A DNA stretch of 64,000 nt from CBDCVA01 sp965222935 [NCBI: Candidatus Latescibacterota bacterium] (GTDB lineage: Bacteria > Latescibacterota > CBDCVA01), in NCBI GenBank assembly GCA_965222935.1, contig CBDCVA010000001.1, forward strand, positions 434,001-498,000. The letters run 5' to 3'. The translations under genes were made by a program, and so were the position numbers. Below the pieces are notes generated by a model, which had not been told where the DNA came from, did no database searches, and saw nothing but the letters and a program-made list of their open reading frames with translations. This document shows, one piece after another, positions 23,675-30,407 of this stretch; the stretch's first letter is position 1; each line of letters starts with the position of its first letter.

Positions 23675-24670
23675 TCAAGATGAGGGCTGTCGCCAGGGAG
23701 CACCGTCCAGATAGACGGCGGCGACTTCCTCGGGCGTCGCCACGGCGACGAAGCGCTTGCCCGCGACGACACCCCCCGCAGCGTTGGCGATTGCGGCGGC
23801 TAGGTAGTAGTTCCCTGTCGCTAGGCTCGTGAGCGTGAAGGCGGCTATGGCCGTGTCGCCGCAGCCGGCGTCGTCGTGCACGTCCTGGGGTGTGGCCGGC
23901 ACGTGGTAGGGCGCGCCATCCTCGGCATAGAGCGAAAGCCCCTGCGCACCGCGCGTGATGAGCAGTGCCCGAAGTCCTATCCGAGCCCTGAGCGCTGAGG
24001 CTGCTCGATCCCACCCTACGGGGTCTGACAACTTCCGGCGGGCGACGGCACCGAATTCCTTCGCGTTGGGGGTGAGCGCCGTCGCGCTCTTGTAGCGGCC
24101 GAAGTCCGTGCTCTTGGGGTCCACGAAGACGGGTTGCCCCCGCTCCACGATCTGCCTGAGGAGACCCCTCGTGACGACGCCCTTGGCATAGTCGCTGATG
24201 ACGACGCCATCGGCTTCTTCGGCGGCCACCGCTTCGACTAAAAGGTTTGCCAGCCGACGGCTGATCGGCGCACGAGATTCGCGGTCCATCCGCAAGACTT
24301 GCTGGTCGTGGGCGATGATGCGGGTCTTGACCGTGGTCGGACGGGCCGGGTCAGTGAGGACGCCCGAGACGTCCGCGCCCAGTTCGCTGAGCTGCTCGCG
24401 CAGGCGTGCTCCGAACGCGTCGTCACCAACGACGCCTATGAGCCGGACCTGCGCCCCAAGCGCCAGCATATTGCGCGCGGTGTTGGCTGCGCCGCCGGAC
24501 GAGTAACGGCGGAAGGTCTCCGTGATGACCTGAACGGGCGCCTCGGGCGAGATGCGTTCGCTGGTGCCCAGGACATACTCGTCCACCATCAGGTCGCCCA
24601 CGACGGCGACGCGCAGCTTGCCCACGGCGGCGAAGAGCGCTTCGGGATTCCACAGTTTCTCGGTGTTCAT
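23675..24670 (-). CDS. rfaE1: Heptose-7-phosphate kinase (RfaE1/HldE kinase domain)
   Basis: 331 aa, PfkB/ribokinase fold. It phosphorylates D-glycero-D-manno-heptose 7-phosphate at C1 on the way to ADP-heptose for lipopolysaccharide cores. VAVVGDLMVDEYVLG opens the fold; RYSSGGAANTARNMLALGAQ is the sugar-binding signature; DDAGCGDTAIAAFTLTSLAT carries the catalytic Asp. The cytidylyltransferase half of full HldE is absent, so this is the separate kinase form. ATG at 24670 overlaps the upstream gene by 4 nt. The GT9 gene at 37 kb could use the same sugar pathway. Confidence 0.88.
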   Translation of the reverse strand: MNTEKLWNPEALFAAVGKLRVAVVGDLMVDEYVLGTSERISPEAPVQVITETFRRYSSGGAANTARNMLALGAQVRLIGVVGDDAFGARLREQLSELGADVSGVLTDPARPTTVKTRIIAHDQQVLRMDRESRAPISRRLANLLVEAVAAEEADGVVISDYAKGVVTRGLLRQIVERGQPVFVDPKSTDFGRYKSATALTPNAKEFGAVARRKLSDPVGWDRAASALRARIGLRALLITRGAQGLSLYAEDGAPYHVPATPQDVHDDAGCGDTAIAAFTLTSLATGNYYLAAAIANAAGGVVAGKRFVAVATPEEVAAVYLDGAPWRQPSS

Positions 24671-25656
24671 CGCTCCAGTGCCCGGAGGACGGCTCCGTAT
24701 AGGAGGGGTACCAAAAACTCGTGTGGACCCGGCAAAAAGGTGGCCGTGCCGCCCAGGCTGGTGGGGCGACGCAGGACGTTCTCGGCGGGACGGTAGTGGT
24801 TGACCCGGTCCATGTTCACCGTCGTGAGCCGCCTCGGGCCGCCGGTGAGGTTGCGCGAGACAGTCAGCGCTTTGAGAAAAGCCTCGGGCAGGAGGACCGC
24901 CGAGCCGATGTTCAGCCACACGCCGCCTTCTAGTCGCGAGACCACGTTGCACAAGAGATGGAAATCCCTGTGGGAGGAGGCGCCCATCGCTGCGCCGTCC
25001 GCAGCCGGATGCATGTGGGTCGTGTCGGTGCCGATGGCGATATGTACCGTGCAGGGCACATCCCGTCGAGACGCAGCGGCAAGCACGCTGTGGTCGCGGT
25101 GGGGGAGTTCGCCTTCGGTGATCGCCTTGCCCAAGGCACGGCCTGCGCCAAGCGCCGCGCCTTCTTTCCCGAGGGCGTCTGCAAAGAACCGGCCCGTCTC
25201 ATCCGCTAGGCCGAAGGTGCCATCCTCCAGGCCAGGGCCGACATCCTCGGAGGTTTCGCCGATCAAAGCGACTTCCAGGTCATGGATCGCTCCAGCACCG
25301 TGGGTGGCCAGTGCTGTGATGACGCCGCGGTCGATCAGGTCGATGATCAGGGGTCCGAGCCCGCACTTGATAACGTGCCCCCCAAACGCTAGAGCTACGG
25401 GCCGGTCATCGCGCCGGGCACGTGCAATCCCCTCCGCCACGGCGCGTAGATCGCGGACTGCGAGGACATCGGGCAGAACGTCCAGGAGGGCGCCTACGGC
25501 ATCGGGATCGGGAAGCCGCGCAAAGTGCTTCAGGCCCACCTTGTGGCGCACCTCGGCGATGGGCACCGTGCGGATCCGGGTGAGGTCAGCACCCTGGCTG
25601 CCCGAGCGGGCGGCGCTCGGGCTCAGCGGATCTTCCCCCGGGCGAGCACGGGCCAA
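24667..25656 (-). CDS. Conserved protein, possibly deoxyhypusine-synthase-like
   Basis: 329 aa, soluble. Rossmann-like stretches include RPVALAFGGHVIKCGLGPLI, RGVITALATHGAGAIHDLEV, and further on VPCTVHIAIGTDTTHMHPAA and GVWLNIGSAVLLPEAFLKAL. The GGHxxKxGLGP and THGAGAIHD features recall the NAD-binding core of deoxyhypusine synthase-like proteins, but bacteria lack eIF5A, so the substrate must differ. It overlaps rfaE1 by 4 nt and the D-threonine-aldolase-like gene by up to 34 nt, in one operon; the start could lie further downstream. A role in heptose or sugar metabolism is an inference from position only. Confidence 0.5.
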   Translation of the reverse strand: MARARPGEDPLSPSAARSGSQGADLTRIRTVPIAEVRHKVGLKHFARLPDPDAVGALLDVLPDVLAVRDLRAVAEGIARARRDDRPVALAFGGHVIKCGLGPLIIDLIDRGVITALATHGAGAIHDLEVALIGETSEDVGPGLEDGTFGLADETGRFFADALGKEGAALGAGRALGKAITEGELPHRDHSVLAAASRRDVPCTVHIAIGTDTTHMHPAADGAAMGASSHRDFHLLCNVVSRLEGGVWLNIGSAVLLPEAFLKALTVSRNLTGGPRRLTTVNMDRVNHYRPAENVLRRPTSLGGTATFLPGPHEFLVPLLYGAVLRALER

Positions 25657-26666
25657 CGGGCTTCCACCTCCCCGAAGCGATGGACCACTACTTCATCGTG
25701 CAGGTTGGCCATGCCGCACGCATGGGCCGGTACCACGTGAAGACGCTCGCCGACGCCGAAACGGTGGTTGCACCCGCTCGTGTCCACAATGCCGTGCTCC
25801 TCGTTCTGCCTGTCGAAACGGGCGTCGGGGTGTTCGAGGATGTGGCCGCACCTGTCTGTGTAGTCATTGGTAAACGTCTTGGAACCACCGTCGAGGATGA
25901 TACGGTCGGGCGTCGGGGTGCTCACGACGGTCACGTGCACTAGCGCCGCGCACTCCTCCCATGTGGCGATGCCCGCGCCCACCGTGCTGACATCGTTGTA
26001 GATGTAAGTCCCCGCCCGATGCTCCGTTAGCTCCTCGAACTCATGGGCCCACCAGGTGGCGGTGCTGCCCCCGCCGCTCACGATCTCCGCCTCAAGCCCT
26101 GCGAGCTCGAGGAGGTCCAGGGTCTCGGCGACGAACGTCATCGAATCTCGCCGCGTGGGGTAGATCATCAGCCCCGCGAAACGCAATCCAGGCATCCGAT
26201 CAATCTTCTGGGCAAGGCGTAGTGCTTCCTCGGGCGTCTGGACGCCGCAGCGCTTTCCTCCGGCGTCGCACTCTACGATGACATCCAGCGCGGCCGGTTC
26301 GCTTGCGAAAGCCTCGCTCAGGCCCTCGACCGTAGCGTCCGAGTCCGCCGCCACGGAGATGCGAGCCTCGTGCGCCAGACCGCGCAGCCGCTCCAGCTTC
26401 TGCCGTCCGACGATGTTGTAGCAGATGGAGATGTCCTCGATGCCGCCCGCCATCATGACTTCGGCCTCTCCCAGTTTCTGGCAGGCGATGCCCACGGCCC
26501 CCGCCGCCACTTGCCTGTGGGCGATGGCCGGAATCTTGTGCGTCTTAATGTGGGGCCGGAAAGCGATGCCGTGCTCGTCGCAGTACGTCTGATAGCGCCC
26601 GATGTTGTGCTCTAGGACGTTGAGATCGACCGCGACGAACGGAGTGTCGAATTCCTCGAGCCGCAT
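25623..26666 (-). CDS. D-threonine aldolase-like PLP enzyme (alanine-racemase N-fold)
   Basis: 347 aa. The fold-type III PLP barrel binds the cofactor at the lysine in FRPHIKTHKIPAIA (near residue 41). Other motifs: IVECDAGGKRCGVQTPEEAL, LEAEIVSGGGSTATWWAHEF and, at the C-terminus, ILDGGSKTFTND and FGVGERLHVVPAHACGMANL with the metal-binding His-x-Cys pair of D-threonine aldolase/D-serine dehydratase. Family members cleave D-threonine or D-3-hydroxyaspartate. It heads the minus-strand operon with the deoxyhypusine-synthase-like gene and rfaE1. The promoter lies just left of Tn-B. Confidence 0.85.
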   Translation of the reverse strand: MRLEEFDTPFVAVDLNVLEHNIGRYQTYCDEHGIAFRPHIKTHKIPAIAHRQVAAGAVGIACQKLGEAEVMMAGGIEDISICYNIVGRQKLERLRGLAHEARISVAADSDATVEGLSEAFASEPAALDVIVECDAGGKRCGVQTPEEALRLAQKIDRMPGLRFAGLMIYPTRRDSMTFVAETLDLLELAGLEAEIVSGGGSTATWWAHEFEELTEHRAGTYIYNDVSTVGAGIATWEECAALVHVTVVSTPTPDRIILDGGSKTFTNDYTDRCGHILEHPDARFDRQNEEHGIVDTSGCNHRFGVGERLHVVPAHACGMANLHDEVVVHRFGEVEARWPVLARGKIR

Positions 26667-26770
26667 CCTACTCTCTCCGCTAGTAGATGGAACCGGATTG
26701 TAAAACTACGTCGGGTCGGCAACGCCTGCAAGCTTGGCGAGTTGGATGGTGGGCCAGTTAGAAACGAGCA

Positions 26771-26778
26771 CAAAAAAG
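26771..26778. repeat. 8-bp target-site duplication, left copy (Tn-B)
   Basis: CAAAAAAG before the left inverted repeat; identical copy at 31384-31391. Confidence 0.92.
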
Positions 26779-26851
26779 GGGAATTATATATTTAACTTCG
26801 TATCCCCGCTCGCCCCTTCCCCATTGACTTGCGTCGTCAAGCCACGTGGTC

Positions 26852-27151
26852 CTAAATCCCAAAGGTGGCCCGGAATATGGTTTCAGGGCGGGTAGTTTTT
26901 TCCTTAATTGCTTCCGCCTTTTCAGCCATTTCTCCGACGGCCTTCTGAATAATTAGCGGAAAGACCTTTTCGTAGTGAGGTATACCATAGTCTCCCTTTC
27001 CTAGTTTTTCAGTTTCAACTATGGAGGCATAATCCACCTCTATCTTCTTCTTGCAGCAGTCCTCTTCCATCCGTATCTCAAAGGTTATCTCGGCCTTTTG
27101 CGCCCCATGAGGGAACTTCACTTCCCCAATTCTGACTGTAGGATACTCCAT
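26852..27151 (-). CDS. 99-aa protein, Tn-B cargo
   Basis: 99 aa behind AAGGAGG. It starts MEYPTVRIGEVKFPHGAQKA, then a beta-rich stretch (ITFEIRMEEDCCKKKIEVDY) and a helical tail (LIIQKAVGEMAEKAEAIKEK). No known family, signal or transmembrane segment. It lies next to the left inverted repeat. Confidence 0.5.
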   Translation of the reverse strand: MEYPTVRIGEVKFPHGAQKAEITFEIRMEEDCCKKKIEVDYASIVETEKLGKGDYGIPHYEKVFPLIIQKAVGEMAEKAEAIKEKTTRPETIFRATFGI

Positions 27152-27245
27152 CGTCTTGCCTCCTTAGTTGTAGTTCGCCACGATCTGCTCCCCATTGACT
27201 TACCCTAAAGTATTGATTATATTGCACTTGGGTGATATGGTGATG

Positions 27246-27290
27246 TTACATGGGGGGATGGTAGAGGTCGTCGAGGTCCTGCTTCCGCAT
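27246..27290 (-). CDS. Candidate 14-aa micropeptide
   Basis: MRKQDLDDLYHPPM follows a near-perfect GGGAGGTGAT Shine-Dalgarno, 6 nt before the ATG at 27290. It is the only coding signal in the 263-nt gap between the 99-aa and coiled-coil genes. It could be a leader peptide or chance; the ribosome-binding site is the sole support. Confidence 0.25.
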   Translation of the reverse strand: MRKQDLDDLYHPPM

Positions 27291-27414
27291 GATGCATCAC
27301 CTCCCTTCCTAAAGGTCCGAGTCTTGTAGGATAGTGCGTATTCGGGTGGGAGTCAAGGCCCCGCGTGACGAGGCTCGCATGGATCATGGAGATAGCGGAG
27401 ACCGCTGTAAGAAG

Positions 27415-27738
27415 TTAAAATAACAGACAAATGATCGCGTGTACAATGGCAAAGACAGGTGAGACTTCCTTGATCGGTTTCCAAACCCATCTCTTGGCCT
27501 TTTCAAATAACTCCTTTGCAATTTTGGTTAGATCATTCCTATCTCTTAGATCAAAGACCTCTTTTCTCAAATGTTCTATCTCTCTCTTATCATTAGCACC
27601 CTCTAACGTAAGTACCTCTATCTTGTCCTTCAGCTCTCTATTTTCCCTTTCATTCATATCTAATCCGGCCAAATGTGAATAGCCAGAAAAAGAGGAAGTC
27701 CAAGGGGCTTTGGCCAACCTGTCTACATCTTCCATCAT
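27415..27738 (-). CDS. Coiled-coil protein with C-terminal membrane anchor, Tn-B cargo
   Basis: 107 aa with GAAGGAG ahead of ATGATG at 27738. Residues ~30-75 form a heptad coiled coil (REIEHLRKEVFDLRDRNDLT and the upstream RELKDKIEVLTLEG), followed by a basic KRWVWKPIKEV linker and a terminal hydrophobic segment (VFAIVHAIICLLF), so it is probably a tail-anchored membrane protein. No family recognised. Confidence 0.55.
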   Translation of the reverse strand: MMEDVDRLAKAPWTSSFSGYSHLAGLDMNERENRELKDKIEVLTLEGANDKREIEHLRKEVFDLRDRNDLTKIAKELFEKAKRWVWKPIKEVSPVFAIVHAIICLLF

Positions 27739-27780
27739 TTCTCCTTCACCTCGTGGGTGTGTTGATCTCGATGGGAGCTA

Positions 27781-27861
27781 GTGCTGACCGGGGTCTCTGT
27801 GTGGCCTCGGTCAGCACAAAAAATCTCAATGAGGACAAGATACGGTCTCAAGACCATCTTG
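27781..27861 (+). promoter_or_regulatory. Two leader hairpins before the 60-aa gene, Tn-B
   Basis: GTGCTGACCG (27781-27790) pairs with CGGTCAGCAC (27808-27817). CAAGAT plus GGTCT pairs with AGACC plus ATCTTG at 27836-27861. The first keeps the CTGACCG...CGGYCAG core of the Tn-A leader hairpins, with different outer pairs. Confidence 0.5.
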
Positions 27862-27885
27862 TCAACCCTAAAAAGGAGGTTTTTC

Positions 27886-28068
27886 ATGAGGAACAGACTG
27901 AAAGACGGCTGGTCGGCTAGGGACGAGATCGAGAAGCTGCTACCGAAGCCTACTCAGGAGAGGGATAACCCTTTCGGCCCTGGGAGTAGCTTGCCTAAAA
28001 CGAAGGCTGAGTTAAGAGAGGAACGTCTCGACGCGATCTTTGAGGAGCTTAAGCGCCTCCGTCAGTAG
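27886..28068 (+). CDS. 60-aa NRLKDxW-LPKP protein, Tn-B copy
   Basis: 60 aa behind AAAGGAGG, starting MRNRLKDGWSARDEIEKLLP. It shares M-NRLKD-W, the LPKP-Q block and length with the Tn-A protein at 16017. The tail is a charged amphipathic helix (AELREERLDAIFEELKRLRQ). Its last 57 nt overlap the minus-strand coiled-coil gene, as in Tn-A. Being conserved between two divergent transposons, it is likely functional. No known domain. Confidence 0.65.
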   Translation: MRNRLKDGWSARDEIEKLLPKPTQERDNPFGPGSSLPKTKAELREERLDAIFEELKRLRQ

Positions 28069-28245
28069 ATCGACCTTTTTCTCTATACGTTGCAGTCTCT
28101 CTATACCTTCGCGTCCTGAAGATATTTCAAAGAGAGTCCTTGCGGCAAAGATCGCATCTTCCTTATCAGTGCCATCGTCGTCCATGATTTCACGGATACG
28201 CTTGAGTGCTCGCTCGCGGTTTTCTTCTGGGCTTGGATACTCCAT
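28012..28245 (-). CDS. 77-aa coiled-coil protein, Tn-B cargo
   Basis: 77 aa with GGAGG before the ATG. It starts MEYPSPEENRERALKRIREI; a second helix (IFAARTLFEISSGREGIERL) leads into a C-terminal coiled coil (IEKKVDLLTEALKLLKDRVE). The helix-helix-coil order matches the C-terminal half of the 137-aa Tn-A protein. It is 13 nt downstream of a lipoprotein gene and overlaps the 60-aa gene tail to tail. Confidence 0.6.
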   Translation of the reverse strand: MEYPSPEENRERALKRIREIMDDDGTDKEDAIFAARTLFEISSGREGIERLQRIEKKVDLLTEALKLLKDRVETFLS

Positions 28246-28258
28246 CGTTCCTCCTACC

Positions 28259-28636
28259 CTAGTTGATGACGATGATTAGCAAGGTTTCTCCCAAGAATCT
28301 CCTGTCAGGATCGTAAAAACTCAGCTCCCCTTCCTTTACCCAAAAAGTTTCCGGGAATCCCCACAGCACGGAACCGGGCACATTATCGGGCATCAAGTAG
28401 AGCGTAACGACTGACGTGGTGCGGAAGGCCGAGTTTTGGAAGTAGAAGAAATCTGTACCATATGTAGACGCTGTTACGTCTACCGTGAGGACAGTTTTCC
28501 CAGTACCGCTCTCCCCCGCTTGTCCAACCTCTCCCTGAGGTCCAGGCGGCCCCGAAGACCCTTGAGGCCCCATAGGGCCTATTTCCCCCTGACAGGCAAG
28601 TAGCCCAAGGCATAGAAGCGTTATGCCGAGTCTCAT
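28259..28636 (-). CDS. Lipoprotein with collagen-like repeats, Tn-B cargo
   Basis: 125 aa with GGGAGGGG ahead of the ATG. MRLGITLLCLGLLAC is a lipoprotein signal with the lipidated Cys at 15. Residues ~18-45 are Gly-x-y repeats (GPMGPQGSSGPPGPQGEVGQ), a collagen-like stalk, leading to a ~75-residue beta domain that ends LGETLLIIVIN. The end matches the neighbouring lipoprotein (LRGMFLYIVVIN). Probably exposed at the cell surface. It is between the second lipoprotein gene and the coiled-coil gene in one transcript. Confidence 0.65.
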   Translation of the reverse strand: MRLGITLLCLGLLACQGEIGPMGPQGSSGPPGPQGEVGQAGESGTGKTVLTVDVTASTYGTDFFYFQNSAFRTTSVVTLYLMPDNVPGSVLWGFPETFWVKEGELSFYDPDRRFLGETLLIIVIN

Positions 28637-28648
28637 TTTCCCCTCCCC

Positions 28649-29002
28649 TCAGTTGATGACGACTATGTAGAGGAACATCCCACGAAGGTCTTTATCGGAG
28701 TCGTAGATGTATATTCGCCCCTCGCCCACTACGACTTGCGTGTTGCCGGGCAGTCCGAACCTCGTGGAACTGTCCGCCTCCAAGGCGTAGTTCACGTTTA
28801 CCATCGACGTGAGGTGGATGTTCTTATTTACTATTCTGATTCGCCAGCTTTCGTAACGCGCAGTTGAGAGATTTTCGTAGCATCCCTCCGTCACACGTTT
28901 ACTCAACGCCGTCTTTTTTATTGCAGACGGACCGGAAGGGCTAGTCTTGCTTTGACAGGCGAATAGACCGATACATACGAGCAGTATACCGAGACGCCTC
29001 AT
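28649..29002 (-). CDS. Lipoprotein paralogous to its neighbour, Tn-B cargo
   Basis: 117 aa, ATG at 29002 with GGAGGG. MRRLGILLVCIGLFAC is a lipoprotein signal. The mature part lacks collagen repeats but shares the beta domain and the ending YDSDKDLRGMFLYIVVIN with the 28259 protein (YDPDRRFLGETLLIIVIN), so the two arose by tandem duplication. First gene of the minus-strand lipoprotein-coiled-coil operon; its upstream side is the conserved non-coding gap. Confidence 0.65.
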   Translation of the reverse strand: MRRLGILLVCIGLFACQSKTSPSGPSAIKKTALSKRVTEGCYENLSTARYESWRIRIVNKNIHLTSMVNVNYALEADSSTRFGLPGNTQVVVGEGRIYIYDSDKDLRGMFLYIVVIN

Positions 29003-29079
29003 CCTACTTCCCTCCTGCTTAGGCTCCGACAACTCCCGGTATAAACGGCACCGGGCCGTTGCTATCACCACGCAGAATG

Positions 29080-29440
29080 GAGCGGGATGTCCTACTTATT
29101 TACCGGGCATAGGTGATCAGCCTACGCCGTCTTGATCGGTTCTTGTATTCAGCAGGCAACCCGATACCAATGGGGCATCTGCTGGTGATAGCGTTGGGTA
29201 AGATAGGGAAAAGGGCGGGATAGTCAAAGAGAAATAAATTGGAACCAAACGCAGGCTCAGGCGTCAGTTCTTAAGATTCGATGCCTACACAGCCGACTCT
29301 TAAAAGTCGGCGCAGGTGATAAGACAAGAACTCAAGGGGGTTCTATTGGATTTCCGAGGGAGAGCGTTTGTCCTGCATTGTCTTCTTGTGGGCAAGGATA
29401 CTTTGCTTTCCCGAATTGAATACCATGTCTTGTAGTCCGT
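29080..29440 (+). ncRNA. Candidate structured RNA or regulatory region, Tn-B copy
   Basis: The ~510-nt gene-free gap keeps, in order, the blocks seen in Tn-A: GGATGTCCTACTTATT (29085-29100), TATTCAGCAGG (29146-29156) followed by ACCCGA, and CTTGTGGGCAA (29385-29395). A hairpin GGGCATAGG/CCTACGCC lies directly after the first block where Tn-A has an unrelated stem. A Tn-B-specific nested structure has AGTTCTT pairing with AAGAACT around a perfect GCCGACT/AGTCGGC hairpin (29292-29311). Extent and strand are inferred. Confidence 0.45.
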
Positions 29441-29465
29441 CGAACATCGACCTACGAGATTAGGG

Positions 29466-29495
29466 TTGACAGGATGATCGGTTCGATAGTATACT
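29466..29495 (+). promoter_or_regulatory. Sigma70 promoter for the small plus-strand genes, Tn-B
   Basis: A perfect TTGACA (29466-29471), an 18-nt spacer and TATACT (29490-29495), followed 6 nt later by AAGGAGGT and a TTG start at 29516. It is among the best promoters in the window. Confidence 0.75.
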
Positions 29496-29515
29496 CATTA
29501 TAAGGAGGTGATACC

Positions 29516-29683
29516 TTGACAGAGAAACCAGAACCGAGGCCACCTAGTATACCGCCTCGGACACCTAGACCACCAAGTCCTCCACCTGAGGCCCCACCGG
29601 AAGTTCCGATACGTCGTCAACCGAGACCAATGCCAAGACCACAAGGAGATGGCAATGCCAACATACCGAAAGCTCAAAGGTAG
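29516..29683 (+). CDS. Proline-rich 55-aa protein, Tn-B cargo
   Basis: 55 aa from TTG with a strong AAGGAGGTG. The sequence is Pro/Arg-rich (PPSIPPRTPRPPSPPPEAPP), so probably unstructured. It is supported by the strong promoter and ribosome-binding site rather than homology. It overlaps the next gene by 29 nt in another frame. Confidence 0.55.
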   Translation: MTEKPEPRPPSIPPRTPRPPSPPPEAPPEVPIRRQPRPMPRPQGDGNANIPKAQR

Positions 29684-29828
29684 TGACACATGGCACTGGT
29701 GCAGAAATTGCTCCAACTGGCCCACTTCTAATTACGATGAGACGTGGGCGGCAGGTCGTCCGTCCTCTGGTGAGTTAGACAACGAATGCCGGTCTAAGGA
29801 AAGAGAGGGAAACTGCCAGACCAATTAA
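29655..29828 (+). CDS. Small four-cysteine protein, Tn-B cargo
   Basis: 57 aa, ATG 4 nt after AAGGAGAT. It starts MPTYRKLKGSDTWHWCRNCS; the cysteines are CRNC, then one in NECRSKE and one in EGNC. The spacing suits a small zinc site. The DTWHWCxNCSNWPTSNY pattern resembles small uncharacterised bacterial proteins I have seen, but I cannot name a family. It overlaps the proline-rich gene and meets the minus-strand gene by 4 nt. Confidence 0.55.
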   Translation: MPTYRKLKGSDTWHWCRNCSNWPTSNYDETWAAGRPSSGELDNECRSKEREGNCQTN

Positions 29829-30283
29829 GTTCTAGTTCGTGTTGTTTGGTCATGGATCAATTTGACAAAGAACGATTGGAGAGCGGTTAGAGATTCTTGT
29901 AGTCTATCGCTCTCCAATCCAGCAAAGATAATCTCAGCGAACTCTCCCCACCGAGAGTAAACCTGTGACACCCTTCCAATGGCATAGTGCCCGTTGATCT
30001 CTGGTACACGTAAGCGAAAAAGCTCTGACATAGACTCGTCCATCCATATCCATAAAATACCCATACTCTGCGTATTGTCTGGCCTAGAAAAATGCCCCGT
30101 GCAAGACTGGAGAGTGCAGAACGAATCGTGAGAGTTGAGCCAGTCGCAAAAGGGTACAATCTCTGGATCAATGAAACCTCGGCCCCCCAAGTTTCCTTCT
30201 GGCCGAGGCTGTTTCTTTATCCGCTCGAAGTGCGCGAGCTCTATCACCTTGGCCTCTGGAGTAAGATAACGAGACTCTACCAT
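29825..30283 (-). CDS. Uncharacterised protein with a SCTGH motif, Tn-B cargo
   Basis: 152 aa from the ATG at 30283; the open frame reaches 30421 (198 aa), but that extension runs through the conserved hairpin at 30299-30357. The core contains VPFCDWLNSHDSFCTLQSCT then GHFSRPD. The Cys-x-x-x-Ser-Cys-x-Gly-His pattern is reminiscent of TYW3-like or phage proteins of unknown function. A helical tail (DRLQESLTALQSFFVKLIHD) closes it. It lies just inside the transposase gene. Confidence 0.5.
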   Translation of the reverse strand: MVESRYLTPEAKVIELAHFERIKKQPRPEGNLGGRGFIDPEIVPFCDWLNSHDSFCTLQSCTGHFSRPDNTQSMGILWIWMDESMSELFRLRVPEINGHYAIGRVSQVYSRWGEFAEIIFAGLESDRLQESLTALQSFFVKLIHDQTTRTRT

Positions 30284-30298
30284 CCCCTCATAGGGTAG

Positions 30299-30357
30299 CG
30301 GGGGACGGCTTGCCCTGAGTAGGCGTTGCTGAGATAGCGTTGCAGCCCGTCCCCACA
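30299..30357 (+). ncRNA. Conserved stem element, Tn-B copy
   Basis: GGGGACGG-CT pairs with AGCCCGTCCCC with one bulge, enclosing GCC-CTGAGTA-GGC. The CGGCTTGCCCTGAGTAGGC block matches 19068-19086 in Tn-A with two changes. In Tn-A the same strand leads into a gene; here the downstream plus-strand sequence is the 3' part of the transposase gene region, so the functional strand is uncertain. Confidence 0.4.
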
Positions 30358-30407
30358 CAATTTCACCATATCCCTCAAGTGCAATATAATCAATGTGTTC
30401 TGACAAG

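Noticed and set aside
29498-29725. Tryptophan-rich minus-strand frame (75 codons)
   Set aside because: Shadow of the proline-rich plus-strand gene: proline codons read as Trp/Arg on the other strand; no ribosome-binding site.
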